From NCBI RefSeq assembly GCF_000826105.1, contig NZ_CCYK01000007.1, positions 682,001 to 746,000 on the forward strand: a DNA stretch of 64,000 nt. The letters run 5' to 3'. The notes below the pieces were generated by a model that searched no databases, was not told the DNA's origin, and worked only from the letters and a program-made list of their open reading frames with translations. Within the stretch, counting starts at the first letter, position 1, and each line of letters opens with the position of its first letter. Position numbers and translations under genes: made by a program. Origin of the DNA: Pseudomonas massiliensis. Lineage in GTDB: Bacteria > Pseudomonadota > Gammaproteobacteria > Pseudomonadales > Pseudomonadaceae. Positions 44,565 through 53,095 of the stretch are shown here, piece after piece.

Positions 44565-45218
44565 TTATCGCCACTGCAACACAGGCCAGCCCAGGCGCTC
44601 GGCATGTGCGCGCAGAACCGGGTCGGGGTTGACCGCATGGGGCCGGCTTACCTGTTCCAGCAGCGGCAGATCATTGCGCGAGTCCGAATAGAAGGCCGCG
44701 CCTTCCAGGCTTTCACCCTCGGCCTGTAGCCATTGGCGCAGCCGGCTGACCTTGCCTTCGCGGTAGGTCAGGGTGCCTTCGGTACGCCCACTGTAGATGC
44801 CATGGGCCAGTTCCAGGTCGATGGCCAGTACCTCGTCGATACCAATACGTTCCGCGATGGGCTTGACCAGGTGCACCCCGGAGGCGGAGATGACCAACAA
44901 GCGGTCGCCGGCGGCGCGGTGCCGAGCGATGCAGCGGGTGGCATCGCTGAAGATCAGGGGCTCGATGACGTCTTCCACCCAGGGTTCCACCAGGTGATCG
45001 ACCTCCTCTTGGGTGCGGCCAATCAGGGGCTCCAGGGTAAAGGCCATGTACGTTTCCATGGCCAGCTCGCCGCGGCTGTAGGCGGCCATGAGGTCATGAT
45101 CGCGGCGGATGAAGCTTTCCGGGTCGACCCAGCCCAGGCGAGCCATTTGCTCGCTCCAGAGCGAGGCGCAATCGCCGTCGATAAGGGTGTCGTCCAGGTC
45201 GAAAATGGCCAATGCCAT
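44565..45218 (-). CDS. HAD-superfamily (subfamily IB, SerB-like) phosphatase
   Basis: A 217-residue cytosolic phosphatase. Motif I is IFDLDDTLIDGDCAS (nucleophile Asp), motif II VISASGVHLVK, the Lys of motif III in REGKVSRLRQW, motif IV FYSDSRNDLPLL. Close to the phosphoserine-phosphatase-like IB group that acts on small phosphomonoesters. Start at 45218 with AAGGA upstream. It is the last gene of the ABC operon, 25 bp after the ATPase gene, so it likely removes phosphate from the imported or cleaved substrate. Confidence 0.9.
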   Translation of the reverse strand: MALAIFDLDDTLIDGDCASLWSEQMARLGWVDPESFIRRDHDLMAAYSRGELAMETYMAFTLEPLIGRTQEEVDHLVEPWVEDVIEPLIFSDATRCIARHRAAGDRLLVISASGVHLVKPIAERIGIDEVLAIDLELAHGIYSGRTEGTLTYREGKVSRLRQWLQAEGESLEGAAFYSDSRNDLPLLEQVSRPHAVNPDPVLRAHAERLGWPVLQWR

Positions 45219-45243
45219 GAATGAATCCTTCTTGCGTGGATAC

Positions 45244-46233
45244 TCAAGCCACCTCGCGCACTGCCGATGGCGCGATGCGCAGGCGGACGCGGGTGCCGTT
45301 GGGGTGCAGGTCCTCGGCGCAGCGGTTGAGCACGTCCACCACCACCTCCACGCCCTGCGCGCGGACGCGGTAGCGGATGACATTGCCCAGCAGGCTGTGG
45401 CTGAGGATCTCACCCTCGCCGTCGGGTTCGGCAGCCAGTTCGATGGCCTCCGGACGAATCGCCTGGGCCTGGGTCAGTTCCCGCTGCAACAGACGGCTCG
45501 CGCTGGCGGCATCGAGCACGTTGTAGTTACCGATGAATCCGGCGGCGAAGGCGTTGATCGGCGCGGTGTAAAGGTTCTGTGCATCGCCGCTCTGCACGAT
45601 CTGACCTTTGTTCATCAGAAAGATCCGATCCGAGAGTGTCAGGGCTTCTTCCTGGTCGTGAGTCACGAATACCGTAGTCAGGCCCAAGGCCTGCTGGATC
45701 GTGCGTATCTGCTCGCGCAGATGCTTGCGGATGCGTGCGTCCAGGGCGGACAGGGGTTCGTCCAGCAGCAACAGGCGCGGGCGCGTTACCAGGGAACGGG
45801 CCAGGGCTACGCGCTGGCACTGGCCGCCGGACAGCTGGTGAGGGTAGCGGCTGGCGAAGGTGTCCAGCTCGACCATGTGCAGCGCCTCACGCACCCGCTC
45901 GCGGCTATCGGCTGGGGAGACTTTGCGCATGCTCAGGCCGAAGGCCACGTTCTGCTCCACGGTCATGTTGGGGAAGAGCGCATAGCTCTGGAACACCATG
46001 CCGATGTCTCGCTTCTGGGGCGCCAAGGGCACCAGGTTTTCCCCGGCAAGGAGGATCTGCCCGCCGTCCACGCCAGTCAGGCCGGCGATACAGCGCAGCA
46101 AAGTGGATTTGCCGCAGCCGGAAGGCCCCAGCAGGGTCACGAATTCCCCTTGGGCAATATCGAAGTCGATATCGCTGAAAATCGTGGTGGCGCCGTAGGT
46201 CTTGCGTAGCCCACGAACGGTGACGTAGCTCAT
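45244..46233 (-). CDS. ABC importer ATPase (PotA/FbpC/PhnT-like)
   Basis: A 329-residue ATPase with Walker A (LGPSGCGKSTLLRCIAGL), signature QLSGGQCQRVALARSL (Cys in place of the usual Gln after GGQ), Walker B LLLLDEPLSALDARI and a C-terminal TOBE-type regulatory domain. This is the layout of spermidine, iron and aminoethylphosphonate importers. The ATG follows the stop of the permease gene with no gap. Confidence 0.92.
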   Translation of the reverse strand: MSYVTVRGLRKTYGATTIFSDIDFDIAQGEFVTLLGPSGCGKSTLLRCIAGLTGVDGGQILLAGENLVPLAPQKRDIGMVFQSYALFPNMTVEQNVAFGLSMRKVSPADSRERVREALHMVELDTFASRYPHQLSGGQCQRVALARSLVTRPRLLLLDEPLSALDARIRKHLREQIRTIQQALGLTTVFVTHDQEEALTLSDRIFLMNKGQIVQSGDAQNLYTAPINAFAAGFIGNYNVLDAASASRLLQRELTQAQAIRPEAIELAAEPDGEGEILSHSLLGNVIRYRVRAQGVEVVVDVLNRCAEDLHPNGTRVRLRIAPSAVREVA

Positions 46234-47031
46234 CTAGGGCGTGTCCTTGTTCAGTCGCGTGGCGATCCAGGTCATCACCAGCACGAAGAGGAAATAGGAA
46301 ATCACCAGGGCGCTGTTGAAGTGGCCGCTGCTGTTGCGCATGTTGTTCAGGTACACCTGAAGGGTTTCGTACTGGGTACCCACCAGCAGGTTGGCGAACA
46401 CGAACTCCCCGAAGAGAAAGGAAAATGATAGCAACATGGCCACCATCAGGCCCTTGCGCAGATTGGGCAGCACCACCCGCCATGCCGCTTGCCAGGGGCT
46501 GGCGCCGAGCAGTTGGGCGGCATCCATCAGGTCGCGCAGGTTGATGGCCTGCAGGTTGTTGGTGATGGCCCGGTACATGAAGGGCAGCGCCACGGTGAAG
46601 TAGCAGCCGATCAATATCCAGGGCGTGCCGGTCATGGCCAGGGGGCCGGAGCCGTACAGCTGAAGCAAGCCCACGGACGACACCACCGGCGGCACCGCGA
46701 AGGGCAGCAGGATCAGGATGTTCATGAGCCCGTCCAGACGCGGGAAATGGTAATGCACCACGAACAGCAGCGGCAGGATCAGCACCACGGCCAGCGCCAG
46801 GGCGCCCACGCAGATGATCAGGGAATGGCCAAAGGCGGCAAGAAAGCGCGGATCCGTCCATAGGGCCAGGTACCACTTGAAGGTCAGGCCGCTGGGCAGC
46901 AGCGTTGCGGACCAGCTGGTGGCCACGGAGTAGAGCAGGGTGCCGGCCAGCGGCAACAGCAGGATGAGAAACAGTAGCCAGACCACCACCCGGTGATACA
47001 GGCGGGCGGGGGCACGGTCAGCGGCGGCCAT
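46234..47031 (-). CDS. ABC importer permease, subunit 2
   Basis: A 265-residue permease with about six spans and the EAA loop (DLMDAAQLLGASPWQAAWRV). PotC/PhnV-like. Its start overlaps the end of the upstream permease by 14 bases, showing translational coupling. Confidence 0.92.
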   Translation of the reverse strand: MAAADRAPARLYHRVVVWLLFLILLLPLAGTLLYSVATSWSATLLPSGLTFKWYLALWTDPRFLAAFGHSLIICVGALALAVVLILPLLFVVHYHFPRLDGLMNILILLPFAVPPVVSSVGLLQLYGSGPLAMTGTPWILIGCYFTVALPFMYRAITNNLQAINLRDLMDAAQLLGASPWQAAWRVVLPNLRKGLMVAMLLSFSFLFGEFVFANLLVGTQYETLQVYLNNMRNSSGHFNSALVISYFLFVLVMTWIATRLNKDTP

Positions 47032-47860
47032 GATAGCTCCTGCGCAGTATCCATTGGTGGATCAGGGTCACCAGCGCCATCATCGCTACCAGGATCATGG
47101 CCAGGGCGCTGGCCAGGTTCGGGTCCAGGGAGATATCGCCGGCGACCATGGCGGCGATCCGGATCGGCAGCACATTGAAATTGCCCGTGGTCAGCGCGTA
47201 CACCGTGGCATAGGCCCCCAGTGCGTTGGCCAGAAGAATCACGAAGGTACCGAGCAGCGCCGGCATCAGCACGGGCAAGGCGACGCGTCGCCAGTATTGC
47301 CAGGTGCTGGCGCCCAGCAGGGCGGCAGCGTCGCGCCAGTCGTCGCGCAGGGCGTCGAATGCCGGGTAGAGCAGCAGTACGCCAAGAGGCACTTGAAAAT
47401 AGGTGTACACCACGATCAGCCCTGTCTTGGAGTACAGGTTGAAGTCCTCCAGCAGGCCGCTCTGCTTGAGCAGCAAGGTAATGGCGCCGTTGAACCCGAG
47501 CAGGATGATGAACGCGAAGGCCAGCGGTACACCGGCGAAATTGCTGGTCATGTTGGCGAAGGCGGTGACGAAATTGCGCAGCCGTGAGTCAACCTGGCGC
47601 AACGAATAGCTGCCGAGTACCGCAATGAGCAAGCCAAGCAGGCTGGACCACAGGCTGATTTCCAGGCTGAACTGCATGGCCTGGCGATAGAAGCGCGAAT
47701 TGAAGGCCTTGGCGAAATTCGCCAGGCCCCAGCCGTCGGCCCCTTGCAAGCTGCTCACTGCGACCCAGGCCAAGGGCGCCAGCTGGAACACAATGAAAAA
47801 CAGTGCGAAGGGCAGGGCCCAGAGGGCGGCCAGCCATTTGCCCCGGGGCGCGTCGCTCAT
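47018..47860 (-). CDS. ABC importer permease, subunit 1
   Basis: A 280-residue permease with about six spans and the EAA loop (DWRDAAALLGASTWQYWRRV). PotB/PhnU-like. Its ATG overlaps the stop of the phosphodiesterase-like gene (ATGA). Confidence 0.92.
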   Translation of the reverse strand: MSDAPRGKWLAALWALPFALFFIVFQLAPLAWVAVSSLQGADGWGLANFAKAFNSRFYRQAMQFSLEISLWSSLLGLLIAVLGSYSLRQVDSRLRNFVTAFANMTSNFAGVPLAFAFIILLGFNGAITLLLKQSGLLEDFNLYSKTGLIVVYTYFQVPLGVLLLYPAFDALRDDWRDAAALLGASTWQYWRRVALPVLMPALLGTFVILLANALGAYATVYALTTGNFNVLPIRIAAMVAGDISLDPNLASALAMILVAMMALVTLIHQWILRRSYHGRR

Positions 47861-48663
47861 CGCAGCAGCTCCCGGCAGGAAGGCTTGTCATGAGGCACGC
47901 CGAGCAGGTCGCACACCAGTCCGCACAGCTCCGTCTGACGCGGCGCGGCGTCCGGAGCCAGGCTGAAGGCATTGCCCAGGGTGAAAAGCGGGACCCGCCG
48001 TTCTTCAGCCAGCAGGCCGTTGTGGGAACGGTCATTGTTCATGCCATGGTCGGCGGTGATCAGCACCTGATAACCGGCCGCCAGCCAGCCCTCCAGGTAG
48101 TCGGCCAGCACGCCATCCACCGCGCGGGTGGCATTGCGGTACTGGCTGCTGTCCAGGCCATGACGGTGACCGGCATCGTCGATGTTCATGGAGTGAGCCA
48201 GCAGCAGGTGCGGACGGTGGCGCAGCCGCAGGCTTTCCGCGTCGGCGAACAAATGGGAATCAGGATAATGATCGGCGTAGTAGAAATGCCCATGCTGGAT
48301 GGGCAGGCCAGGAGCATCGGTATGGCGATCCCGGGCCGGTACGAAGGGGCTGCGGTTATAGAGTTCGCTGACCCAGTGGTAGGCCGCGGCCGCGGTCGAG
48401 CGGCCGGCGGCCCTGGCCAGGTGGAACATGCTTTGTTGCGTGGACAACCGAGCGATGCCGTTATGCACGATACCGCTATCGATGGGTGGCACCCCGCTGA
48501 GGATGCATTCGTACAGCGGCCGGGACAGGGCCGGTAGCTCGCAGGTAACCGGGTAAAGCGCCGCGCGGCCGGCCTGCACATAGGCCTGGAGGTGGCCCAG
48601 CGCGTGTTCGGCCACGTCGTAGGCCAGGCCATCGAGAATGACCAGAATTACCTTGTGTTCCAT
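47857..48663 (-). CDS. Alkaline-phosphatase-superfamily hydrolase (nucleotide pyrophosphatase/phosphodiesterase-like)
   Basis: A 268-residue protein of the alkaline-phosphatase fold. Two-metal ligands are visible: Asp11 in VILDGLAYD, the nucleophile Ser47 in ALSRPLYECIL, Asp/His in NIDDAGHRHG (about 162-168) and TADHGMNND (about 204-212). No signal peptide, so it works in the cytoplasm on an imported compound. Shorter than NPP (about 400 aa) and PhnA (phosphonoacetate hydrolase), so neither identity is certain. It lies between the binding-protein and permease genes, inside the operon. Confidence 0.88.
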   Translation of the reverse strand: MEHKVILVILDGLAYDVAEHALGHLQAYVQAGRAALYPVTCELPALSRPLYECILSGVPPIDSGIVHNGIARLSTQQSMFHLARAAGRSTAAAAYHWVSELYNRSPFVPARDRHTDAPGLPIQHGHFYYADHYPDSHLFADAESLRLRHRPHLLLAHSMNIDDAGHRHGLDSSQYRNATRAVDGVLADYLEGWLAAGYQVLITADHGMNNDRSHNGLLAEERRVPLFTLGNAFSLAPDAAPRQTELCGLVCDLLGVPHDKPSCRELLR

Positions 48664-48714
48664 GCGCGGCCTCGTATGCCGATGGCCGCCGCCCTGCGGG
48701 CAGCGGCCGACAGG

Positions 48715-49794
48715 TTATTGCATCTCGACGATCACTTGCTCGTTCCACTGCTGCGGCAGTGCCTTGGAACTCTTCTCCCAGGCGGCGGCATTTACGATGG
48801 GCTTCACGCTCTTGTACTGCTCGGCCGGCAGCAGCTTGGCGGCGACTTCGGCGGGCAGCTTGACCTGGTCAGCGCGGATGGGCCGGGCGTAGCCGTTGGC
48901 CAGGTTGATCTGCCCGGCATCGCTGAGGATGTATTCACGCGCCAGCTTGGCCGCGTTCGGGTGCTTGGCGTACTTGTTGATCAGGGTCGTATAGCCGGAG
49001 ATCACCGAGCCGTCCGAAGGAATTACCACGTCGAAGCGCTTGGGATCGATCTGGTCACGGTAGCTCAGGCCGTTGAAGTCCCACACCACCCCGACTTCGA
49101 CCTCGCCTTTCTCCAGGGTCTGGATGGTGGGGTTGGCCAGGGACAGGCGGCCGTCCTTGGCCAACTGGGTGAACAGTGCCAGGCCGGGCGCCAGGTTGGA
49201 TTCGTCACCCTTGTAGGCGATGGCGGCGGCCAGCACGCCATTGGCGGCCTGGGCTGCGGTGCTCACGTCACCGATGGCGACCTTGTATTTGCCCTTTTCC
49301 AGGTCATGCCAGCTCTTGGGGGCGTCTCCGTCCTTGACCAGCTGCTTGTTGATGATGAACGCAATGCTGCCGGTATAGGCCAGCATCCAGTGGCCGTCCT
49401 TGTCTTTGGCCCAATCGGGGATCTGCGACCAGGTGCTGGGCTTGTAGGCTTGAGTCACGCCCTGGCTGACGGCGATAGGGCCGAACGCGGCGCCGACGTC
49501 ACCAATGTCCGCGCTGGCGTTGTCTTTTTCCGCGGCGAACTTGGCGATTTCCTGGGCCGAGCTCATGTCCGTATCGGTGTGCTTGAGGCCGTATTTGCTG
49601 GCCAGGTCCGCCCAGGTGCCTTTCCAGTTGGCCCAGGCATCGGGCATGCCCACGCTATTGACCTGACCTTCCTTGCGAGCGGCGGCCTCCAGGGCTCCCA
49701 GGTCATCAGCAGCCATGGCCTGATTGCCCAAGGCAAGGGCCGAGCCTAAGAGAGAGGCGAGGAACAGTGTTTTGAGCGTGGGCTGTTTTTTCAT
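48715..49794 (-). CDS. ABC importer periplasmic binding protein
   Basis: A 359-residue substrate-binding protein: signal peptide (LFLASLLGSALALGNQAMA), then the SBP_bac_6/8-type fold of the iron, polyamine and aminoethylphosphonate group. Typical features are the hinge-near VISGYTTLINKYAKHPNAAK and VGVVWDFNGLSYR. GGAG precedes the ATG. First gene of the six-gene operon; a GntR-type operator lies 31 bp upstream. Confidence 0.9.
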   Translation of the reverse strand: MKKQPTLKTLFLASLLGSALALGNQAMAADDLGALEAAARKEGQVNSVGMPDAWANWKGTWADLASKYGLKHTDTDMSSAQEIAKFAAEKDNASADIGDVGAAFGPIAVSQGVTQAYKPSTWSQIPDWAKDKDGHWMLAYTGSIAFIINKQLVKDGDAPKSWHDLEKGKYKVAIGDVSTAAQAANGVLAAAIAYKGDESNLAPGLALFTQLAKDGRLSLANPTIQTLEKGEVEVGVVWDFNGLSYRDQIDPKRFDVVIPSDGSVISGYTTLINKYAKHPNAAKLAREYILSDAGQINLANGYARPIRADQVKLPAEVAAKLLPAEQYKSVKPIVNAAAWEKSSKALPQQWNEQVIVEMQ

Positions 49795-49824
49795 CTGTTG
49801 CTCCGGCGAGTTCAGGATGCGGAT

Positions 49825-49836
49825 TGGTCTAGTTCA
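49825..49836 (-). promoter_or_regulatory. Degenerate UTRA/GntR operator in front of the ABC operon
   Basis: TGGTCTAGTTCA matches 10 of 12 positions of the perfect site at 50026. It lies 31-42 bp upstream of the binding-protein ATG, where binding would repress the operon. Confidence 0.55.
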
Positions 49837-50025
49837 GCAATACCCGAGCCAATCTAGTGGCGTGGCGTGACAGTTTGATGTACGTCCAGGCGGCCATCGC
49901 CGCTGCGTTGCCTAAGCGTAGCCCAGCCCATGCGCCTTGCCGGGCATTGATCGTCATCTATCGTTCATTTGCATAGCCTAGGCTTGGAAATCGACAAGGG
50001 TCGCGTTCAGGCGCTCTCAACGCAC

Positions 50026-50037
50026 TGGTCTAGACCA
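50026..50037. promoter_or_regulatory. UTRA/GntR (HutC-type) operator, perfect palindrome
   Basis: TGGTCTAGACCA is fully self-complementary. The same core is known for HutC-subfamily regulators (DasR sites, and a one-base variant for PhnF). It ends 13 bp before the regulator ATG, so the regulator probably represses itself. Confidence 0.75.
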
Positions 50038-50050
50038 ACAGGGAATCGGC

Positions 50051-50767
50051 ATGGGTGAAAGTGCACCGCGGGCGGTCATCGCAATTGGCGCGGCATTGCA
50101 GGAACAGATCGAGCACGGGCTGTTGGTGCCCGGCGCAAAGTTGCCAGCCGAGCGCAACCTGAGCGAGTTGTTCCAGACCACGCGCATTACCTTGCGGGAG
50201 GCGCTGTTGCAGTTGGAAGCCCAGGGCCTGGTGTACCGTGAGGATCGCCGTGGCTGGTTCATATCTCCGCCGCGGTTGACCTATGACCTGAACGAGCGCA
50301 GCCATTTCCACGCCATGGTGCTTCAGCAGGGCAGGCTGCCCGCGACCGAACTTATCAGTGCCCGGGCGCTGGCCGCGCCAGCGACCATCTGCGACCGACT
50401 GGGGCTGGCGCCCCTGGCGCGGGTGTATCGCATCAGTCGGGCTCGACGTATTGACGGGCGCTTGGTGCTGTACGTGGAGCATTACCTTAACCCGGCGTAC
50501 TTTCCGGGGTTGTTGGCCCATGATCTCAGCCAGCCGCTGACCGAGCTCTATGCCCGGGCCTACGGCATCGAGTATGGGCAGGTACGTTTCGAGCTGCTGC
50601 CGACAGCGCTACCGCCAGAGGCGGCGGGTGCCTTGAGGGTGTCTCGGGGGAGCCCAGGGCTGCGCATTACTCGGATCAACCATGACCGTCAGGGCCGGCG
50701 AATCGATTGCGACCTCGAATACTGGCGGCATGATGCGATCCGCGTGGTGACCACGGTCAGTCAATGA
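50051..50767 (+). CDS. GntR-family regulator with UTRA domain (HutC/PhnF type)
   Basis: A 238-residue repressor. Winged helix-turn-helix about residues 5-70 (PAERNLSELFQTTRITLREA), then a UTRA ligand-binding domain about 90-230 (VYRISRARRIDGRLVLYVEH). UTRA domains bind small effectors such as amino-sugars, histidine metabolites or phosphonates. It is divergent from the six-gene operon, flanked by its own palindromic site, so it is very probably the dedicated repressor. Confidence 0.93.
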   Translation: MGESAPRAVIAIGAALQEQIEHGLLVPGAKLPAERNLSELFQTTRITLREALLQLEAQGLVYREDRRGWFISPPRLTYDLNERSHFHAMVLQQGRLPATELISARALAAPATICDRLGLAPLARVYRISRARRIDGRLVLYVEHYLNPAYFPGLLAHDLSQPLTELYARAYGIEYGQVRFELLPTALPPEAAGALRVSRGSPGLRITRINHDRQGRRIDCDLEYWRHDAIRVVTTVSQ

Positions 50768-50837
50768 CCAAGCGTTGTCACATGAGCGTAAAGCCTTGCT
50801 GGCAGGCTCTGGCCAATGGATAAGCTGGAGCACTGCC

Positions 50838-50924
50838 ATGGGTGAATACGAAGAAGCACTGCTGGAGCAAGCCGCCGAGTCTCAGGATGTTCCGGATATC
50901 GAGGACGACGCCGAGGAGCTTTGA
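50838..50924 (+). CDS. Possible acidic mini-protein (28 aa), antisense to the mscS 3' end
   Basis: A 28-residue [23 protein letters not shown] then IEDDAEEL, with GGAG nine bases upstream. Thirteen of 28 residues are Asp or Glu and the first half could form a helix. Its end overlaps the last 43 bases of mscS on the other strand. No family known to me; it may be chance, since the opposite frame codes a Ser-rich tail. Confidence 0.3.
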   Translation: MGEYEEALLEQAAESQDVPDIEDDAEEL

Positions 50925-53095
50925 ACAGGCGCGGCTGGCGGGCCGGCGTGGACCACTTGTACGCTCAGCCGTGGCGTGGCCAGGTCCAGCCCGGCATTGT
51001 CCAGGGTGCGCTTGAGCAACAGGTTGAAGGCTCGGGAGATTTCCCATTGCTTGAGTGGCGCCGTCTTGAAGCGCGCCCGCAGCACCGCGGCACCGGACTC
51101 GAAGCTTTCGACGCCCTGGAATTCCAGCGGCGACCAGATGTCCCGGCGCAGCAGGGGATCGTTGTGCATCTTCTGTCCCACGTCGCGAATCAGCCTGATC
51201 GCGTCATCGATATCCATGGTGTGAGGTATGGCCACCCGGAAAATCGCATAGCCGAACTCCCGGGAATAGTTCTTGATGCTCTTGATCTGGCTGAAGGGGA
51301 TGGTGTGCACGATGCCGTCGATGTCGCGCAGGCGAACCGTACGGATGGTCAAGCCTTCCACGGTGCCGAGGTGACCGCCCACGTCCACGTAGTCGTCGAT
51401 GGCCAGGGAATCCTCGACGATGATGAACAGGCCGGTGATCAGGTCGGCCACCAGTGACTGGGCGCCGAAACCGATGGCCAGGCCGATCACACCGGCACCG
51501 GCGAGCAGCGGCGTGACGTTCACCCCCATGTTGGCCAGGGCGACGATGCCGGCGATCACGAAGATGGTCACGAACAGCACGTTGCGAATCAACGGCATCA
51601 TGGTTTGCGCGCGGGCATTGGCCAAGCCCTTGCGCGAGCGGGAAAGCCCATGGTGGATGGCCGTGTCGGCCAGTATCCACACCAGCCAGGCGGACATCAG
51701 CGTCCCGGTGAGGCCGAGCAGGCGCATACTGAACTCATGGCCGCTGCCTTCGGTAAAGCGAATGAACGACAGCCCCCAGACCCGCAGGCCCAACTCCAGG
51801 AACAGGACCCACACCGCGATATGCGCCAGGGTGAAAGCGAAGCTCTTGAGCCGCTCGCGGTAGGCTTCCTGGCGCCGCGGGCGTCGGCTGGGTTTCTGCG
51901 CCTGTCGACTGATGAGCCCGTTGATTACCATGCACACCACCAGCAGCACCGTGCACAGCAGGGACTGGCGCAGCGCGGTGCTGGCGTCTCCCGCGGAGAT
52001 GAAGGTGGCCACCAGGGATACGCCCACCAGCACCAGCGCGGGCAGGTACCAGTAAGTACCCAGCACCTCCAGGGTATCGGTCATGGCGCGCCGATGCAGG
52101 CGGCGCTCCAGGGGCTGATTGCAGATCAGATGGGCGATGGGGCGGCGAAACCGCAGGATGAACAAGCCGCTGAAGAGCGCGGCCAGTACATTGGCCAGGG
52201 CAGCGGCGCTGTGGGCCAGATGCACGCCCAACCCGGCCACCAGGCGCGGGTCGCTGATGGCTTCGCCAAAGGCGGCGAAGCTGCCGATCAGCCACATGGG
52301 GCGGAAAGCCCGGCGCCGGAGGATATGTAGCGCCTGATGACGATGCGGGCCATCGAGCAGGGAGAAGGCGATGACACAGATGGCGGCAAAGCAGGTGCCG
52401 ACGACCAGGGCATAGGCCACCACCAGCGCCAGATCCTTGCCAAGGGACGAGGGGATGACGTAGCCGATGCCCAGGGTAAGCACCAGGGCCACCATCCAGG
52501 GGCCGATCTTGCGTAGGGCGAAACGCAGCAGGTCCCACGTTCGCGGATGCTGCGGCAGCTCTTCGGGCAGGCCAAAGCGTTCGCGCATGCGTTGGCTGAG
52601 CCAGATCAGCGCATAGGCCATAAGCGCCCAGGCCAGCATGGTGGCGGCGAATACCAGCAGCACCACGCCCTGGTCGGTGAAGCGGCTGAAACGTTCGCTC
52701 AGTTCTTCCTTGGCCAGGCTCAGTTCGTCCAGCCACTGATTGAGAGGACTGGCCTCGCCAGTGAACTGCTGCTCCAGCGTACGCACCGTGGTACCCAGCA
52801 ACCCGACCACGCCTTCTTCCTGGCTCGGCTGGGTCTTGCGGCTGGCGTCCCGAAGTTGCTTGAGGTCGCTGAGCAGGCGCGCGCGCTGCTGGTCGTTTTC
52901 CAGTGCCGTGATGACCTGGTCCAGGGATTGGTCCAGGGTGGGAGCGGGGGCTTCGCTCTTGCCACCAAGCAGCCCAGGCAAGGGGGCCGCCTGGGCCGGC
53001 AGCGCCAGCCAGAGCCAGAAACCGAGCGACCAGGCCATTAGCCAACCCAGGGTCCGGGCCCAGGTCAGGACCCGCCTGGAAACCGCCTCGATCAC
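50882..53095 (-). CDS. MscS-type mechanosensitive channel (large, MscM-like)
   Basis: A 737-residue inner-membrane channel that opens under tension to release osmolytes. A signal-like start and periplasmic N-domain (about residues 1-130), then several spans and the MscS core: [20 protein letters not shown] (TM3) followed by [21 protein letters not shown] and [12 protein letters not shown], and a beta domain ending [13 protein letters not shown]. Start is GTG at 53095, overlapping the apeB stop (GTGA); the longer frame to 53317 is spurious. Confidence 0.9.
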   Translation of the reverse strand: MIEAVSRRVLTWARTLGWLMAWSLGFWLWLALPAQAAPLPGLLGGKSEAPAPTLDQSLDQVITALENDQQRARLLSDLKQLRDASRKTQPSQEEGVVGLLGTTVRTLEQQFTGEASPLNQWLDELSLAKEELSERFSRFTDQGVVLLVFAATMLAWALMAYALIWLSQRMRERFGLPEELPQHPRTWDLLRFALRKIGPWMVALVLTLGIGYVIPSSLGKDLALVVAYALVVGTCFAAICVIAFSLLDGPHRHQALHILRRRAFRPMWLIGSFAAFGEAISDPRLVAGLGVHLAHSAAALANVLAALFSGLFILRFRRPIAHLICNQPLERRLHRRAMTDTLEVLGTYWYLPALVLVGVSLVATFISAGDASTALRQSLLCTVLLVVCMVINGLISRQAQKPSRRPRRQEAYRERLKSFAFTLAHIAVWVLFLELGLRVWGLSFIRFTEGSGHEFSMRLLGLTGTLMSAWLVWILADTAIHHGLSRSRKGLANARAQTMMPLIRNVLFVTIFVIAGIVALANMGVNVTPLLAGAGVIGLAIGFGAQSLVADLITGLFIIVEDSLAIDDYVDVGGHLGTVEGLTIRTVRLRDIDGIVHTIPFSQIKSIKNYSREFGYAIFRVAIPHTMDIDDAIRLIRDVGQKMHNDPLLRRDIWSPLEFQGVESFESGAAVLRARFKTAPLKQWEISRAFNLLLKRTLDNAGLDLATPRLSVQVVHAGPPAAPVQSSSASSSISGTS

